DNA of 64,000 bases from Flavobacteriaceae bacterium (GTDB lineage: Bacteria; Bacteroidota; Bacteroidia; Flavobacteriales; Flavobacteriaceae), in NCBI GenBank assembly GCA_013214065.1, contig JABSPK010000004.1, positions 275,543-339,542 of the forward strand, given 5' to 3'. Made by a program: the position numbers and the translations under genes. Positions 18,394-27,952 of the stretch are shown in pieces; the stretch's first letter is position 1; each line of letters opens with the position of its first letter. Below the pieces are notes generated by a model. The model was given only the letters and a program-made list of their open reading frames with translations, ran no database searches and was not told the DNA's origin.

Positions 18394-19494
18394 CTAGTAT
18401 TGCAAAACGGGCTGTTTGCCCAGTTCTTTCAAGTGTTTGAAGTGCGAAATTATAGCTTTTCTGGTAGTTTTATATTCATTGTACGGCAAATTAAATTCCT
18501 TGGCCGTCTGTTTCACAATTTTCGAAATTTTTGTGTAATGGATGTGACTGATGTTCGGGAAGATATGATGTTCGACCTGATGGTTCAGACCACCGGTAAA
18601 CCAGTTGACGATCCGGTTTTTGGTGCCGAAATTGACCGTAGTGAACAGTTGGTGGATCGCCCAGGTATTTTTCATGGTTCCGCTTTCATCAGGCAATGGG
18701 GTATCGGCATCATCAACGATATGGGCCAATTGGAAGATGACGCTCAAGATCACTCCGGCAACATAGTGCATGATGAAGAATCCTAATAATACTTGCCACC
18801 AAGGTGCATCGACGAAAACCATCGGCAAAACGATCCAAACCGTGATATAAATCAATTTGGTCACTACCAAGGTGCTCCAATTGATCACCGGATTCGGCAA
18901 TTTACCATATGACAGTTTGCGCTTCATATAGCGGTACATCTGTTGAAAGTCAGTCGTAATCGCCCAGTTGAAGGTCAATAGGCCATACAGCAATATGGAA
19001 TAATAATGCTGGAACTTGTGGTGTTTGCGCCATTCGGCATGCTTGGAGAACCGAAGGATGCGACCCGCTTCCATATCTTCGTCATGCTCATGGATATTCG
19101 TATAGGTGTGGTGTAGCACGTTGTGCTGTACCTGCCAATTGTAAACATTGCCAGCAAGGATGTAGATGCTGCTTCCCATCAATTTGTTTACCCATTTTTT
19201 ATTGGAATACGAACCGTGGTTGCCGTCATGCATGACGTTCATACCCACACCGGCCATGCCGACACCCATGGTGATGGTCAGTAACATATAGGCCCAGAAA
19301 GGGAGGTCTAAAGTGAGAATGAGAAAATAGGGGGTCAAGAAAATCGCGAACATAACGATGGTCTTGAGGTGTAGTTTCCAATTCCCCGTTTTTTTGATCT
19401 TATTTTCGTTAAAATAGGTGTTGACCCTTTTGTTGAGTGTTCTGAAGAATTGGGCGGAATCTTTTCTTGAGAATCGGATGGTCTCCTTTTCCAT
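18394..19494 (-). CDS. Membrane fatty acid desaturase
   Basis: Di-iron acyl desaturase of 366 residues with four or more membrane helices. All three histidine boxes are present: HDGNHG, HNVLHHTYTN (HxxHH) and HQVEHH near the C-terminus. The QxxHH third box resembles front-end or acyl-lipid desaturases, but no cytochrome b5 domain is fused. It would introduce a double bond into membrane fatty acids. I chose the ATG at 19494 because the -7 box (19509-19516) lies between it and the longer ORF's GTG/ATG options. Confidence 0.9.
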   Translation of the reverse strand: MEKETIRFSRKDSAQFFRTLNKRVNTYFNENKIKKTGNWKLHLKTIVMFAIFLTPYFLILTLDLPFWAYMLLTITMGVGMAGVGMNVMHDGNHGSYSNKKWVNKLMGSSIYILAGNVYNWQVQHNVLHHTYTNIHEHDEDMEAGRILRFSKHAEWRKHHKFQHYYSILLYGLLTFNWAITTDFQQMYRYMKRKLSYGKLPNPVINWSTLVVTKLIYITVWIVLPMVFVDAPWWQVLLGFFIMHYVAGVILSVIFQLAHIVDDADTPLPDESGTMKNTWAIHQLFTTVNFGTKNRIVNWFTGGLNHQVEHHIFPNISHIHYTKISKIVKQTAKEFNLPYNEYKTTRKAIISHFKHLKELGKQPVLQY

Positions 19495-19508
19495 AAAATT
19501 ATTTTTTA

Positions 19509-19516
19509 CAAAGGTA
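19509..19516 (-). promoter_or_regulatory. -7 box for the desaturase gene
   Basis: TACCTTTG on the minus strand, 14 bases before the chosen start. Confidence 0.45.
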
Positions 19517-19555
19517 ACCAAACCTGCAGTGGGAAGGCCACCATTTTGAAAACGG

Positions 19556-19584
19556 TTGTAAGGTACCTAAAAGTATTATTTTTG
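19556..19584 (+). promoter_or_regulatory. Two-element promoter for rsmG
   Basis: A TTG (-33) at 19556-19558 and TATTTTTG (-7) at 19577-19584, separated by 18 bases. Of the promoters I examined closely, this is the best match to the full Bacteroidota consensus. It lies 20 bases before rsmG. Confidence 0.6.
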
Positions 19585-19604
19585 GCCAAAATAACAATTG
19601 GTCG

Positions 19605-20228
19605 ATGAATGCAGCCCTAGTTTATGAATATTTTACCACTCTAAACGACGTTCAAAAAACCCAATTCGAGCGATTGGCCGGACTCTACAAGGATTGGAAC
19701 CAAAAGATCAATGTCGTTTCAAGGAAGGATATCGAAGAGCTATACCTGAGGCATGTGCTCCATTCTTTGGGTATTGCCAAGGTACAGCGGTTCAATGAAG
19801 GCGCCGATGTGCTTGACGTAGGTACCGGCGGGGGGTTTCCGGGTATTCCGTTGGCCATCCTGTTTCCAAAGACACGATTTACTTTAGTCGATTCCATCGG
19901 TAAGAAAATAAAGGTGGTCGAAGAAGTCAAAGAAGGACTGGGTCTTGAGAACGTAACTACTTTTCATGGCCGGGTCGAAGCACATCATGGAAAGTTCGAT
20001 TTCATCGTGAGCCGGGCCGTGGCCGCCATGCCGACCTTTGTGCACTGGACCGAAGGAAAACTCAAAAAACGCTCGCTTCACGAACGCAAAAACGGTATTC
20101 TGTACTTGAAAGGAGGGGATTTGACCGAGGAGCTTGCCAACTTCCCCGAGGCGGAGATTTTTGATCTAAAGGACTTTTTCAAGGAAGATTTTTTCGACAC
20201 GAAGAAAGTAGTGTATCTCGCCCAATAG
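19605..20228 (+). CDS. rsmG: 16S rRNA m7G527 methyltransferase RsmG (GidB)
   Basis: SAM-dependent enzyme that methylates N7 of G527 in 16S rRNA. It has 207 residues with the SAM motif VLDVGTGGGFPGIPLAILFP and the family segments LYKDWNQKINVVSRKD and LYLRHVLHSLGIA. SRAVAAMPTFVHW is the expected catalytic-region sequence. Loss of RsmG in other bacteria gives low-level streptomycin resistance. It is monocistronic, with a two-element promoter and a terminator. Confidence 0.95.
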   Translation: MNAALVYEYFTTLNDVQKTQFERLAGLYKDWNQKINVVSRKDIEELYLRHVLHSLGIAKVQRFNEGADVLDVGTGGGFPGIPLAILFPKTRFTLVDSIGKKIKVVEEVKEGLGLENVTTFHGRVEAHHGKFDFIVSRAVAAMPTFVHWTEGKLKKRSLHERKNGILYLKGGDLTEELANFPEAEIFDLKDFFKEDFFDTKKVVYLAQ

Positions 20229-20250
20229 TGGGCCAGCTCCCTTAAGACAT

Positions 20251-20275
20251 AAAAAAAGCCCCAAACGGGGCTTTT
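20251..20275. terminator. Bidirectional terminator between rsmG and the DinB gene
   Basis: A 9-bp stem (AAAAGCCCC with GGGGCTTTT) and AAAC loop at 20254-20275, with A/T tracts on both sides. It serves rsmG (plus) and the DinB-like gene (minus). Confidence 0.85.
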
Positions 20276-20279
20276 GCGA

Positions 20280-20798
20280 TTATTGTTGTTGGCTCCAAGG
20301 CGGTACCACACCGTTTGAGCGCGCATAGGCGATCAATTGGCCTTTGTGTTCCCCATTGTGCTCCATCAAGACCAGCAAACCACCAAGCATGTTCATTTTT
20401 GCAAAGCCGAAATCGACTTCTTCCCCGAGCTTTCCGGTTTCGACCAGGTCGATTTTTTCCAAAACGAAGGCATTCGATTTTTTCAAGGCAGCAATGACGT
20501 TGGCTTTACCTGTAATTTTCCCCAAGGCCATCATATCGACATCTTCAGGTGGCGGAAAGCCCATTTTGGATGCTAAAAAGTAATTGCCTCCCGCAACGTG
20601 CATCAAGGCTTCGCCAACGGAATTGACACCATCCATCGGCCGCCAATCGTATTGGTCTTCGGAAAAGGCTTCGGCCAGTTGAATGACCTGACCTTGATTT
20701 TGGGTCAAAATTCCTTTAATCGTATTCTGAACCATAGCGTCTTGGGCGAGAAGACCACTAGTGATCATGGTTAGAACAAGTACTGCAAATTTTTTCAT
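20280..20798 (-). CDS. Exported DinB-like protein
   Basis: A 172-residue protein of the DinB/YfiT four-helix fold with an N-terminal signal peptide (MKKFAVLVLTMITSGLLAQ), so probably periplasmic. The DinB-type histidines are visible in VGEALMHVAGGNYF and LVLMEHNGEHKGQLIAYAR, a possible metal triad. DinB family members include metal-dependent thiol transferases, but the role of secreted ones is unknown. I chose the start at 20798: the longer ORF's ATG at 20846 lies inside a -7 box (20844-20851). Confidence 0.85.
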   Translation of the reverse strand: MKKFAVLVLTMITSGLLAQDAMVQNTIKGILTQNQGQVIQLAEAFSEDQYDWRPMDGVNSVGEALMHVAGGNYFLASKMGFPPPEDVDMMALGKITGKANVIAALKKSNAFVLEKIDLVETGKLGEEVDFGFAKMNMLGGLLVLMEHNGEHKGQLIAYARSNGVVPPWSQQQ

Positions 20799-20843
20799 TG
20801 TGATTGTGTTAGATTGCGTGTCACTGATTTTCAGCGAACCACC

Positions 20844-20851
20844 CAAAAATA
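20844..20851 (-). promoter_or_regulatory. -7 box for the DinB-like gene
   Basis: TATTTTTG on the minus strand, 45 bases before the start at 20798. It excludes the upstream in-frame ATG. Confidence 0.45.
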
Positions 20852-20900
20852 GGGATTAATCGTATTGAAGCTGTCTTTTTTTGAAGGGAAATTCGGCGAA

Positions 20901-21773
20901 TCAATCGAGGCCCGCTTTTGAATCCCCGTACCATGGGAGTGAAGGGTCGGGACGCAACAATCCGGGGTCGAAATTGTCAAAGGCCATACTATCGACCGCT
21001 ATTTTATGGATCCACCGGCTCGTTTTTTTTAAGTGGTTTGATTGGATGATCAATTCGCGGGGATAGGTAGTTCCTGTCGCATCCTTATGGAAGCTTTCGA
21101 ACCGTATCGAACCGTATTGGCTTTTTGGAACGGGGAATTTGAGGTCCCTGATCGTAAAGTTGGCAAACCGAAGCACCTTGGTTTCGGTATCGAAGTATAG
21201 CAAGTATTGGTCATTTTCCGGATGGGGGGCAAGCTGCTTCCAGCTGGCCAATACCAGTTCGTATCGGCGTCCTTCGAATTCCGTACTGCCCGCGTATTTT
21301 AAGATCGGTGCGTTGTGCAAACGTAAGGGGAGTTCAAAGAAATATTGGATTGCGGTCAGGCCAAAGACCAATTTTGGACGGTTTTTGAATCGGGTGGCAC
21401 CCTCGTTTTCAAAACGATACGCTTTATGCGATTGCACGCCGTAGGTTCGATTCCGTCGCGTTTCGGTATACCGCAATTGTCCATCGAATGACCGGGTGCG
21501 ATAGCGTAGTTCCATCGCTTTGTTGTCTTTCGGAAGGGGGTTAGACCATGCCAAGTAGCTGCGCCAATCATCCTTGGCCCAGACGGTATAGACCGTCGAC
21601 GCGGCCAGTTGTTTGTAATAGGGTTGGGTCAGGGCTTCATCGAGTATCGCGAGGGCCTTTGGGTCACGATCCCTTTCAAGGTCGGCTAGGTCGGGGGTTC
21701 GAAGATCGGCAAGTTTACAGGCCGAAAGGCAACCCACTATCACCAGTGCTAAGAAGACGTTTTTATGGTCCAA
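20901..21773 (-). CDS. Hypothetical outer-membrane lipoprotein
   Basis: A 290-residue protein with a lipoprotein signal ending in CLSAC (Cys19). The rest is a mixed beta-rich fold with many Tyr, Arg and Phe residues, resembling LolA/LolB-like or DUF6503-type beta half-barrels, but I cannot assign a family. The only in-frame starts before the signal peptide are TTG (21773) and ATT, since a stop lies six codons upstream. The TTG start means expression may be weak. A TATTTTG sequence immediately precedes it. Confidence 0.7.
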   Translation of the reverse strand: MDHKNVFLALVIVGCLSACKLADLRTPDLADLERDRDPKALAILDEALTQPYYKQLAASTVYTVWAKDDWRSYLAWSNPLPKDNKAMELRYRTRSFDGQLRYTETRRNRTYGVQSHKAYRFENEGATRFKNRPKLVFGLTAIQYFFELPLRLHNAPILKYAGSTEFEGRRYELVLASWKQLAPHPENDQYLLYFDTETKVLRFANFTIRDLKFPVPKSQYGSIRFESFHKDATGTTYPRELIIQSNHLKKTSRWIHKIAVDSMAFDNFDPGLLRPDPSLPWYGDSKAGLD

Positions 21774-21828
21774 AATAGGCTTTATTGCCTAAGACGATTT
21801 TCTTTTCCATTGCTTACATCAAGTGAAG

Positions 21829-21862
21829 AAAAACGACCTTGAACAATGAAGCTCAAGGTCGT
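21829..21862 (-). terminator. pruA terminator
   Basis: A 10-bp perfect stem (21833-21842 with 21853-21862) and 10-base loop, followed on the minus strand by TTTTTC. It lies directly after the pruA stop. Confidence 0.8.
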
Positions 21863-21874
21863 GCGTTGATGTGC

Positions 21875-23503
21875 TTACCCTAAAAATGGATATCGGTAGT
21901 CTTCAGGGGTTACGAAGGTTTCTTTGATCAATCGTGGTGAAACCCAACGCAAGAGGTTTTGCGCCGATCCGGCTTTGTCATTGGTTCCAGATGCCCGAGC
22001 ACCGCCGAACGGCTGTTGGCCGACAACGGCCCCGGTCGGTTTGTCATTGATGTAGAAGTTACCTGCGCAGTTCTGCAAGGCTTTGGTGGCTTCATCGATC
22101 GCATAACGGTCAGTGGCCAAAACCGCACCGGTCAAGGCGTACTCCGATGTGCCGTCGACCAACTCCAAAGTTTGGCTCCAATCGGCATCTTCATAGACAT
22201 AGACGGTGACTACAGGGCCGAAGAGCTCGGTACACATGGTGGTATACTTCGGGTCTTTGGCCAAAATGACCGTGGGTTCGATGAAATAACCTTTTGATTT
22301 ATCATAACCGCCACCAACGACGATTTCAGCGTTCGAATCTGCTTTTGCCCCATCGATATAGCTGGCCAATTTATCAAAGGAGCCTTCGTGTATCACGGCT
22401 GTGATGAAATTCGACATGTCTTCAGGCGATCCCGGCTTGTTGAAGCTCTCAACATCTTTTTTGACGGCCTGTAATATCGTATCGGCTGTCGATTTTGGGA
22501 GGTACACCCTGGAAGCCGCACTACATTTCTGGCCTTGGAATTCGAAAGCTCCACGGGTAATGGCCGTAGCAACCTGTTGTGGTTTTGCAGAGGGGTGGGC
22601 AATGATAAAATCTTTACCACCGGTTTCGCCCACGATCCTTGGGTAGGTTTTGTAGGTGTGGATGTTGGTTCCGATCTGTTTCCAAAGTTCCTTGAATACA
22701 TGCGTCGATCCGGTAAAGTGAAGTCCGGAAAAGTCAGGACTGGACAATACCGTTTCCGTAATCATCACAGGGTCACCCATGACCATATTGATAACACCAT
22801 CGGGCAATCCGGCCTCTTTAAATACGTCCATGATGACTTTGGCTGAAAACACCTGGCTGTCACTGGGTTTCCACAATACGACGTTACCCATCATCGCGGC
22901 ACTTGCAGGAAGGTTTCCTGCGATAGCGGTAAAATTAAAGGGGGTAATGGCGTATACGAAACCTTCTAGGGGGCGGTATTCGACCCGGTTCCAAATGCCT
23001 TCTGCCGAATCCGGTTGTTCTTCATAGATCTGGCTCATGAATTCTACGTTAAAACGCAAAAAATCGATGAACTCACAGGCGGCATCGATTTCGGCTTGGT
23101 GAATGGTTTTTGATTGGGCGATCATCGTAGCGGCATTGATTTTCGCACGGTAAGGCCCAGCGATCAATTCGGCTGCCTTCAAAAATATCGCCGCACGCTG
23201 TTCCCAGGTCAAATCGGCCCATGCTGTTCGGGCTTGCAAGCAATTCGCAATCGCTTTTTCAGTCAAGGCTTTGTCTGCGGTATGATAGGTGCCGACCACA
23301 TGTTGATGGTCGTGCGGGGGTGACATCGGTTTGGTCGCGCCGGTTTTGACGGCTTCCGGTCCGATATAGAGCGGTACCTCTACCTCACCGTTGAAATAGG
23401 CTTTGTATTGGTGCAGTACGGCTTCCCTTTCCGGGGTGCCGGGTGCATAATTTTTAACGGGTTCATTGATCGCTGTAGGAACATGAAAAAAACCTTTACC
23501 CAT
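21875..23503 (-). CDS. pruA: L-glutamate gamma-semialdehyde dehydrogenase (P5C dehydrogenase)
   Basis: Oxidises glutamate gamma-semialdehyde, in equilibrium with delta1-pyrroline-5-carboxylate, to L-glutamate with NAD+. This is the second step of proline breakdown. It has 542 residues with the aldehyde dehydrogenase active site: glutamate in VGETGGKDFIIAHP and cysteine in FQGQKCSAASRVY. The length fits the single-domain eukaryote-type P5C dehydrogenase, not bifunctional PutA, and proline dehydrogenase is not in the window. It could process proline made by the module at 15-17 kb. A TACCTTTG box lies 31 bases upstream. Confidence 0.93.
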   Translation of the reverse strand: MGKGFFHVPTAINEPVKNYAPGTPEREAVLHQYKAYFNGEVEVPLYIGPEAVKTGATKPMSPPHDHQHVVGTYHTADKALTEKAIANCLQARTAWADLTWEQRAAIFLKAAELIAGPYRAKINAATMIAQSKTIHQAEIDAACEFIDFLRFNVEFMSQIYEEQPDSAEGIWNRVEYRPLEGFVYAITPFNFTAIAGNLPASAAMMGNVVLWKPSDSQVFSAKVIMDVFKEAGLPDGVINMVMGDPVMITETVLSSPDFSGLHFTGSTHVFKELWKQIGTNIHTYKTYPRIVGETGGKDFIIAHPSAKPQQVATAITRGAFEFQGQKCSAASRVYLPKSTADTILQAVKKDVESFNKPGSPEDMSNFITAVIHEGSFDKLASYIDGAKADSNAEIVVGGGYDKSKGYFIEPTVILAKDPKYTTMCTELFGPVVTVYVYEDADWSQTLELVDGTSEYALTGAVLATDRYAIDEATKALQNCAGNFYINDKPTGAVVGQQPFGGARASGTNDKAGSAQNLLRWVSPRLIKETFVTPEDYRYPFLG

Positions 23504-23534
23504 GGTCGAAATTTTATTAAGATTAGAATTTCGG

Positions 23535-23542
23535 CAAAGGTA
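23535..23542 (-). promoter_or_regulatory. -7 box for pruA
   Basis: TACCTTTG on the minus strand, 31 bases before the pruA start. Confidence 0.45.
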
Positions 23543-23579
23543 ACGAAACCGTTTTCGAATTTAAAGGATGTGCCTAGGT

Positions 23580-23966
23580 TTAGTTCTGCGCGAAAGGAGC
23601 GGCGAACTTGAAGGTCGGTACTTCGACGACGAACTCTTCGGAGGATACCAAATTGACCATCTCGTAATGTCCTTTCATCGCACCAATGGGTGAAGCCAAA
23701 AGGGCCCCTGAACTGTAGGTATGTGATTTACCCGGTTTGATGACCGGTTTCTTGCCGATCACCCCTTCACCATCGATGGTCTCCATCTCTTTCAACGAAT
23801 CGAAAATGTCCCAATGCCTCAAGGTGAGCTGCATGGGCTCTTTGCATTGGTTTTCAATGGTAATGGTATAGCCGAAGGCATAGTGCATTTTGTAGTTCTT
23901 GAAGAAGGTACCTTCAAAACTGGTCTGCACCGATACTTTGATTCCTTTGGTAACTTGTGTGATCAT
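23580..23966 (-). CDS. apaG: ApaG domain protein
   Basis: A 128-residue single-domain protein with an immunoglobulin-like beta-sandwich of the ApaG family. Typical segments are FGYTITIENQC, LRHWDIFDS, GEGVIGKKPVIKPG and SGALLASPIGAMKGHYEM. It was once linked to Co2+/Mg2+ efflux; its biochemical role is not settled. It starts one base after the DUF3667 gene ends, so the two are probably one transcript. Confidence 0.92.
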   Translation of the reverse strand: MITQVTKGIKVSVQTSFEGTFFKNYKMHYAFGYTITIENQCKEPMQLTLRHWDIFDSLKEMETIDGEGVIGKKPVIKPGKSHTYSSGALLASPIGAMKGHYEMVNLVSSEEFVVEVPTFKFAAPFAQN

Positions 23967-23967
23967 A

Positions 23968-25170
23968 TCAATACGTAAATACGCTTCCGGTAAACAACAA
24001 AAGCACCGTGAAGAATGCCAATATTGTAAAAACCGTATTCAGAAACAAATATTTAACAATCGTTTTAAACCTTCCTTGGCCGTAAAACCTCCGCATTGCC
24101 TTGTACAGGTAAAACCCGAAGATCAGAAAGAAGATGCCCACAGAGGCGGTGCCAAATATGGAATCTACCATCCAGCTAAGGATCAGCAAGATAAACATAA
24201 GGGACTGGTTGTGGAAACTAAAGATCAAATGATCGGTATAGGTATGGTTTTTACGGATGTAAACCAAATAAATGAAGATCGTGAAGATGGGAAGGAAGAA
24301 GAAAATCACCAGAGGGACTTTGGCGATCGTATTGTTCAAATAGGTGCCGGGTTGGGCAATGGCCTTTAGGGAACTCTTTGAACCGTTGAAGGCCATCCTG
24401 TTTTTAAAGCTGTCGTCAACGGCGAATTTTTCACGGGCCTCTTCGAAATTCTTGATCGAGTCTTTTTGTAAGAAGGTGAAGAAAAACTCCATCCGTTCCA
24501 AAAGACTTCCCGAACCATCGGTTTGTAGGGTGGCGAAATACCCTTTCGGGTCTGCGAGCATGAAGGAATCCTTGCGCGCTTCCTCGCGGATTCCGGTATT
24601 GATGATCGTTTGCAACGAATCGATACTGCCGATACCTGGGATGGTTTGCTCGGGGATATTCTCCAACGAATCGAGTTGTTGAAAGACCTGTTCGGTCGTT
24701 TCTTGGAAGGATACCGTGTCCTGTTCGGCCGTATCACCATCTTCGTTGAAGCGGAATGACATCGGGCCGGTCTGTTCGAACTTGTCTTCTAAGTCCATGT
24801 CGTCCAAATCCGACAAGCCATTGTCATAGGTCACCATCAAAAAATACAAGAAGGCCAGACTGAACAGAAATCGAAACGGATTGGTATACGAAATCCGTTT
24901 GCCCCTAATGTAATCCTTAGTAATCGTGCCCGGTTTCAATAGCAGGGTATACAATGTCTTGAACAATTTCGAATCGTAGTTGATCAAGCTTGAGGCGAAC
25001 TCATCGAAGAAGTCCTTTAAGACCAGTTTTTTCGTACTGTTCGCTTGGCCGCAATTGGGGCAGTATTTATCGCTTATATCGATGATGTGGCCGCAATTCG
25101 TGCATTCGGTACCCCGGAATTTGAGTTCGTACCGTCCTTTGGATATCAGCCCACCCTTTTTATCCGCCAT
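23968..25170 (-). CDS. DUF3667-type zinc-ribbon membrane protein
   Basis: A 400-residue protein that begins with a zinc ribbon (Cys23, Cys26, Cys37, Cys40: CTNCGHII and YCPNCGQ). It continues with KDFFDEF and a membrane part with one helix near residue 95 and a cluster of about four hydrophobic helices at the C-terminus (about 290-400). Between them is an acidic, Gln/Ser-rich soluble loop. This matches the DUF3667 architecture of Bacteroidota; the function is unknown. It lies between a plug-protein gene and apaG on the same strand. Confidence 0.8.
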   Translation of the reverse strand: MADKKGGLISKGRYELKFRGTECTNCGHIIDISDKYCPNCGQANSTKKLVLKDFFDEFASSLINYDSKLFKTLYTLLLKPGTITKDYIRGKRISYTNPFRFLFSLAFLYFLMVTYDNGLSDLDDMDLEDKFEQTGPMSFRFNEDGDTAEQDTVSFQETTEQVFQQLDSLENIPEQTIPGIGSIDSLQTIINTGIREEARKDSFMLADPKGYFATLQTDGSGSLLERMEFFFTFLQKDSIKNFEEAREKFAVDDSFKNRMAFNGSKSSLKAIAQPGTYLNNTIAKVPLVIFFFLPIFTIFIYLVYIRKNHTYTDHLIFSFHNQSLMFILLILSWMVDSIFGTASVGIFFLIFGFYLYKAMRRFYGQGRFKTIVKYLFLNTVFTILAFFTVLLLFTGSVFTY

Positions 25171-25199
25171 AGGTCGTTTGGTTACGGCCTTAAAGATAC

Positions 25200-26447
25200 T
25201 TAATTGCTTATAGTTCTCGAATTGGTATTGCCGATGCCGATGATGCTGTCGTAGAGGTCGCCGAAATTGCGATAGTACACGAGGATCATGTAGTTGTTTT
25301 CGGTAAAATGGAAGTTGCCGCTTACATAGTTCAGGTCGATCGTACCATCTTCACGCTCAATGACGTATTTGTAGTTATAGAACCCCTGTTTTATCGGATA
25401 GCTCAGCTCCATATTCCCGCTCTCCTCATTGTAGGTCATTCGGTTTTCGTCGTTGAGGTCGTAGTTGTTGAACTTGCCGTAGACATAGACGTTGTCAAGA
25501 CCCAATTCACTGGTGTAGGGCAGACTGAAGTGTACCATGGAGTATTCGGCTTCACGGGCCACATCATCCCCTTGAAGGGTGCGTACGATAAAATCCCCAT
25601 TGATATCCGGAAAATAGGTGTACGGTTGGTCGTTGCGAAAAGGGTTGGGAAAAAGGTAATGGTGGTACAGATCTTTAAATTCGATATCGGATATCGCGAA
25701 AGTGGGTGCCCGGAGGTCTTTGGTGTCGAAATTCAAAAATTCGTTACCCCCGTAAAAACTCGTTTCTTGGTCGTATTTGTAAACCAGTTCATTGCCCAAG
25801 GTGAACTGGGGTTTGATGTTATAAATAGCGGTGGGCCAAAAATGGTTCTGGATTAAGGCGACTTTGATCTCGCGTTTCGGGTTGACGATCGGAAAACCAC
25901 TGGTATTGATGTTGAACTGCACCACTTGTTTCTCGTTCAGGAATTCGAAATCACGTGAACGTTTGACGACTCCGCCCACGCGTACCAAATCGCGATAGAT
26001 GACAAAGCGACGCGAAAATTGCAGTTCGCCATAACTGTTGTACACTTCGAGCACGTAATTACCGCTGACCTTGAACCTTATTTGGTCGTTCGGTAGGGTC
26101 AATCGATAGTTTGAATACGGTTGTAGGGTGGTATAACTGTTTTCATAATCGATGATGCGTTGATTGTCCATCCCCACCAAATACTGCGATTTAAGCAGTT
26201 GGGAAGGGGTCCAATCGTAATCGCAATGCACGATTTTATAATAATAATCCTGTTCGCTGGCCGTAAGGTCGTCGAATTCCAAAGTCAAGGATTCGTTGAG
26301 CTGTAAAACCGGGAATTGATCTTCGGTAGGTCCCTTGAAAACGATGGTCTTGATATGAGCGGGCGGATTGACTTCCTCCTGCACTTGCCCGTGCAGGAAC
26401 TGGCCCAAAGCCAAACATACCATGAATTGTTTGATCAAAATGCGCAT
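25200..26447 (-). CDS. Type IX secretion plug-family protein (DUF5103)
   Basis: A 415-residue secreted protein with a short signal peptide (cleavage near residue 20). Tandem beta-sandwich domains carry the DUF5103 features: KTIVFKGPTEDQFPVLQL, YYYKIVHCDYDWTPSQL, FSRRFVIYRDLV and YFPDINGDFIVR. Proteins of this family include the Plug that closes one side of the SprA translocon in type IX secretion. Whether this copy is the Plug itself or a relative cannot be decided here. It lies 29 bases upstream of the DUF3667 gene on the same strand. Confidence 0.85.
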   Translation of the reverse strand: MRILIKQFMVCLALGQFLHGQVQEEVNPPAHIKTIVFKGPTEDQFPVLQLNESLTLEFDDLTASEQDYYYKIVHCDYDWTPSQLLKSQYLVGMDNQRIIDYENSYTTLQPYSNYRLTLPNDQIRFKVSGNYVLEVYNSYGELQFSRRFVIYRDLVRVGGVVKRSRDFEFLNEKQVVQFNINTSGFPIVNPKREIKVALIQNHFWPTAIYNIKPQFTLGNELVYKYDQETSFYGGNEFLNFDTKDLRAPTFAISDIEFKDLYHHYLFPNPFRNDQPYTYFPDINGDFIVRTLQGDDVAREAEYSMVHFSLPYTSELGLDNVYVYGKFNNYDLNDENRMTYNEESGNMELSYPIKQGFYNYKYVIEREDGTIDLNYVSGNFHFTENNYMILVYYRNFGDLYDSIIGIGNTNSRTISN

Positions 26448-26556
26448 TTACATCGAATTTTCGGGGTAAAGGTAAACAAAAAGCATGCCTTGATAATTAA
26501 GCTCGACGTAATCCCAATTTTCTAGTCAATTATTATAATCATAATGCTTTAAGTAG

Positions 26557-26564
26557 TAAATTTG
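26557..26564 (+). promoter_or_regulatory. -7 box for the nqr operon
   Basis: TAAATTTG, an exact TAnnTTTG match, 34 bases before nqrA. No clear -33 TTG. Confidence 0.5.
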
Positions 26565-26598
26565 CGTGCAATTTTGATAACAAAAGGTCTACTACAAT

Positions 26599-27951
26599 AT
26601 GTCTAAAGACATCCGAATCAAAAAAGGGTTGGACATCAACCTTGTCGGGGCTGCTGAACAGACTACTTCCAAAGCCGTAACGAGCAACGTATACGCCCTG
26701 AACCTAAACGATTTTCACGGAATTACACCCAAAATGTTGGTCAAACAAGGGGCTGAGGTCAAGGCCGGTGAACCGTTGTTCTACAATAAGACCAACGAGG
26801 CCATGCAGTTTGTGTCGCCAGTCAGCGGAGAGTTGGTCGAAATCGTGAGGGGTGCCAGAAGGCGCATCTTGACGATCAAGATCCTAGCCGATAAAGAGCA
26901 ACAGTTTGCTACCGGTAAGAAAGCGGCCATCGATGGTATGGATGGCATAGCCGTGAGGGAAACCCTTTTGGCTTCAGGCTGCTGGCCCTTTATCAAACAA
27001 CGGCCCTATGCGATCATCGCCGACCCAATGAATACCCCCAAGGCGATTTTTATCTCGGCCATCGCGACAGCGCCACTGGCTGCCGACGTTGAATACGTTC
27101 TGGCAGGAAAGGAAGCAGAGATCCAAGCCGCAATTACCGCCCTAACGAAAATGACCCCTGGCAAGATCCATGTAGGGGTCAAGAACGCTTCCGGTTCCGT
27201 CTTTGCGAACATTGATGGGGTGAGCCTTCATCAAGTGAGCGGGCCTCACCCGGCTGGTTTGGTCGGTACACAGATCAATAAAATAGACCCGGTCAATAAA
27301 GGCGAAGTGGTTTGGACGGTCGACCCCCAAGATTTGGTCATTATCGGGGAATTGCTCTTGACCGGAAAATTCAACGCCGAACGTACCGTAGCGCTGGCAG
27401 GATCGTCCGTGAAGGCCCCGAAATATTACACGACCAAGATCGGCGCGGAACTTTCGACCTTTTTGTACGCCAGTGGGGTGAACGGTGATAATTTCAGATT
27501 GATCAACGGTGACGTCTTGACGGGCACCAAGGCCAGTCCTGATGGGTACCTTGGCTTTTACAACAGCACGGTTTGTGCTATTCCGGAAGGCGACGATTAT
27601 GAATTCTTCGGTTGGAACAAACCCGTTTTCAACAAAATATCCTCGACCAGGGCATTGACCTTTTCTTGGTTGAACAAAAAGAAACAATACGATCTCGACA
27701 CGAATACCAATGGGGAACATCGCGCCTTTGTGGTCACAGGCCGTTATGAAGAAGTATTTCCGTTGGATATTTACCCCATGCAGTTGCTGAAGGCCTGTAT
27801 GGTCAAAGATTTGGACGAAATGGAACAGCTCGGGCTTTACGAAGTAGCTCCCGAGGATTTTTCGTTAACGGAATTCATTTGTATTTCGAAACAACCGCAC
27901 CAACAGATTATCAGGGAAGGACTCGATTTGTTACATCAAGAAATTGGATAG
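26599..27951 (+). CDS. nqrA: Na+-translocating NADH:quinone reductase subunit A
   Basis: Cytosolic subunit of the NQR sodium pump, which passes electrons from NADH to quinone and exports Na+. NqrA lines the quinone-binding region. Its 450 residues are full length, starting KDIRIKKGLDINLVG and containing the conserved SGPHPAGLVGTQINKIDPV. It opens a six-gene operon in the standard order A-F. One base separates its stop from the nqrB start. Confidence 0.97.
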   Translation: MSKDIRIKKGLDINLVGAAEQTTSKAVTSNVYALNLNDFHGITPKMLVKQGAEVKAGEPLFYNKTNEAMQFVSPVSGELVEIVRGARRRILTIKILADKEQQFATGKKAAIDGMDGIAVRETLLASGCWPFIKQRPYAIIADPMNTPKAIFISAIATAPLAADVEYVLAGKEAEIQAAITALTKMTPGKIHVGVKNASGSVFANIDGVSLHQVSGPHPAGLVGTQINKIDPVNKGEVVWTVDPQDLVIIGELLLTGKFNAERTVALAGSSVKAPKYYTTKIGAELSTFLYASGVNGDNFRLINGDVLTGTKASPDGYLGFYNSTVCAIPEGDDYEFFGWNKPVFNKISSTRALTFSWLNKKKQYDLDTNTNGEHRAFVVTGRYEEVFPLDIYPMQLLKACMVKDLDEMEQLGLYEVAPEDFSLTEFICISKQPHQQIIREGLDLLHQEIG

Positions 27952-27952
27952 T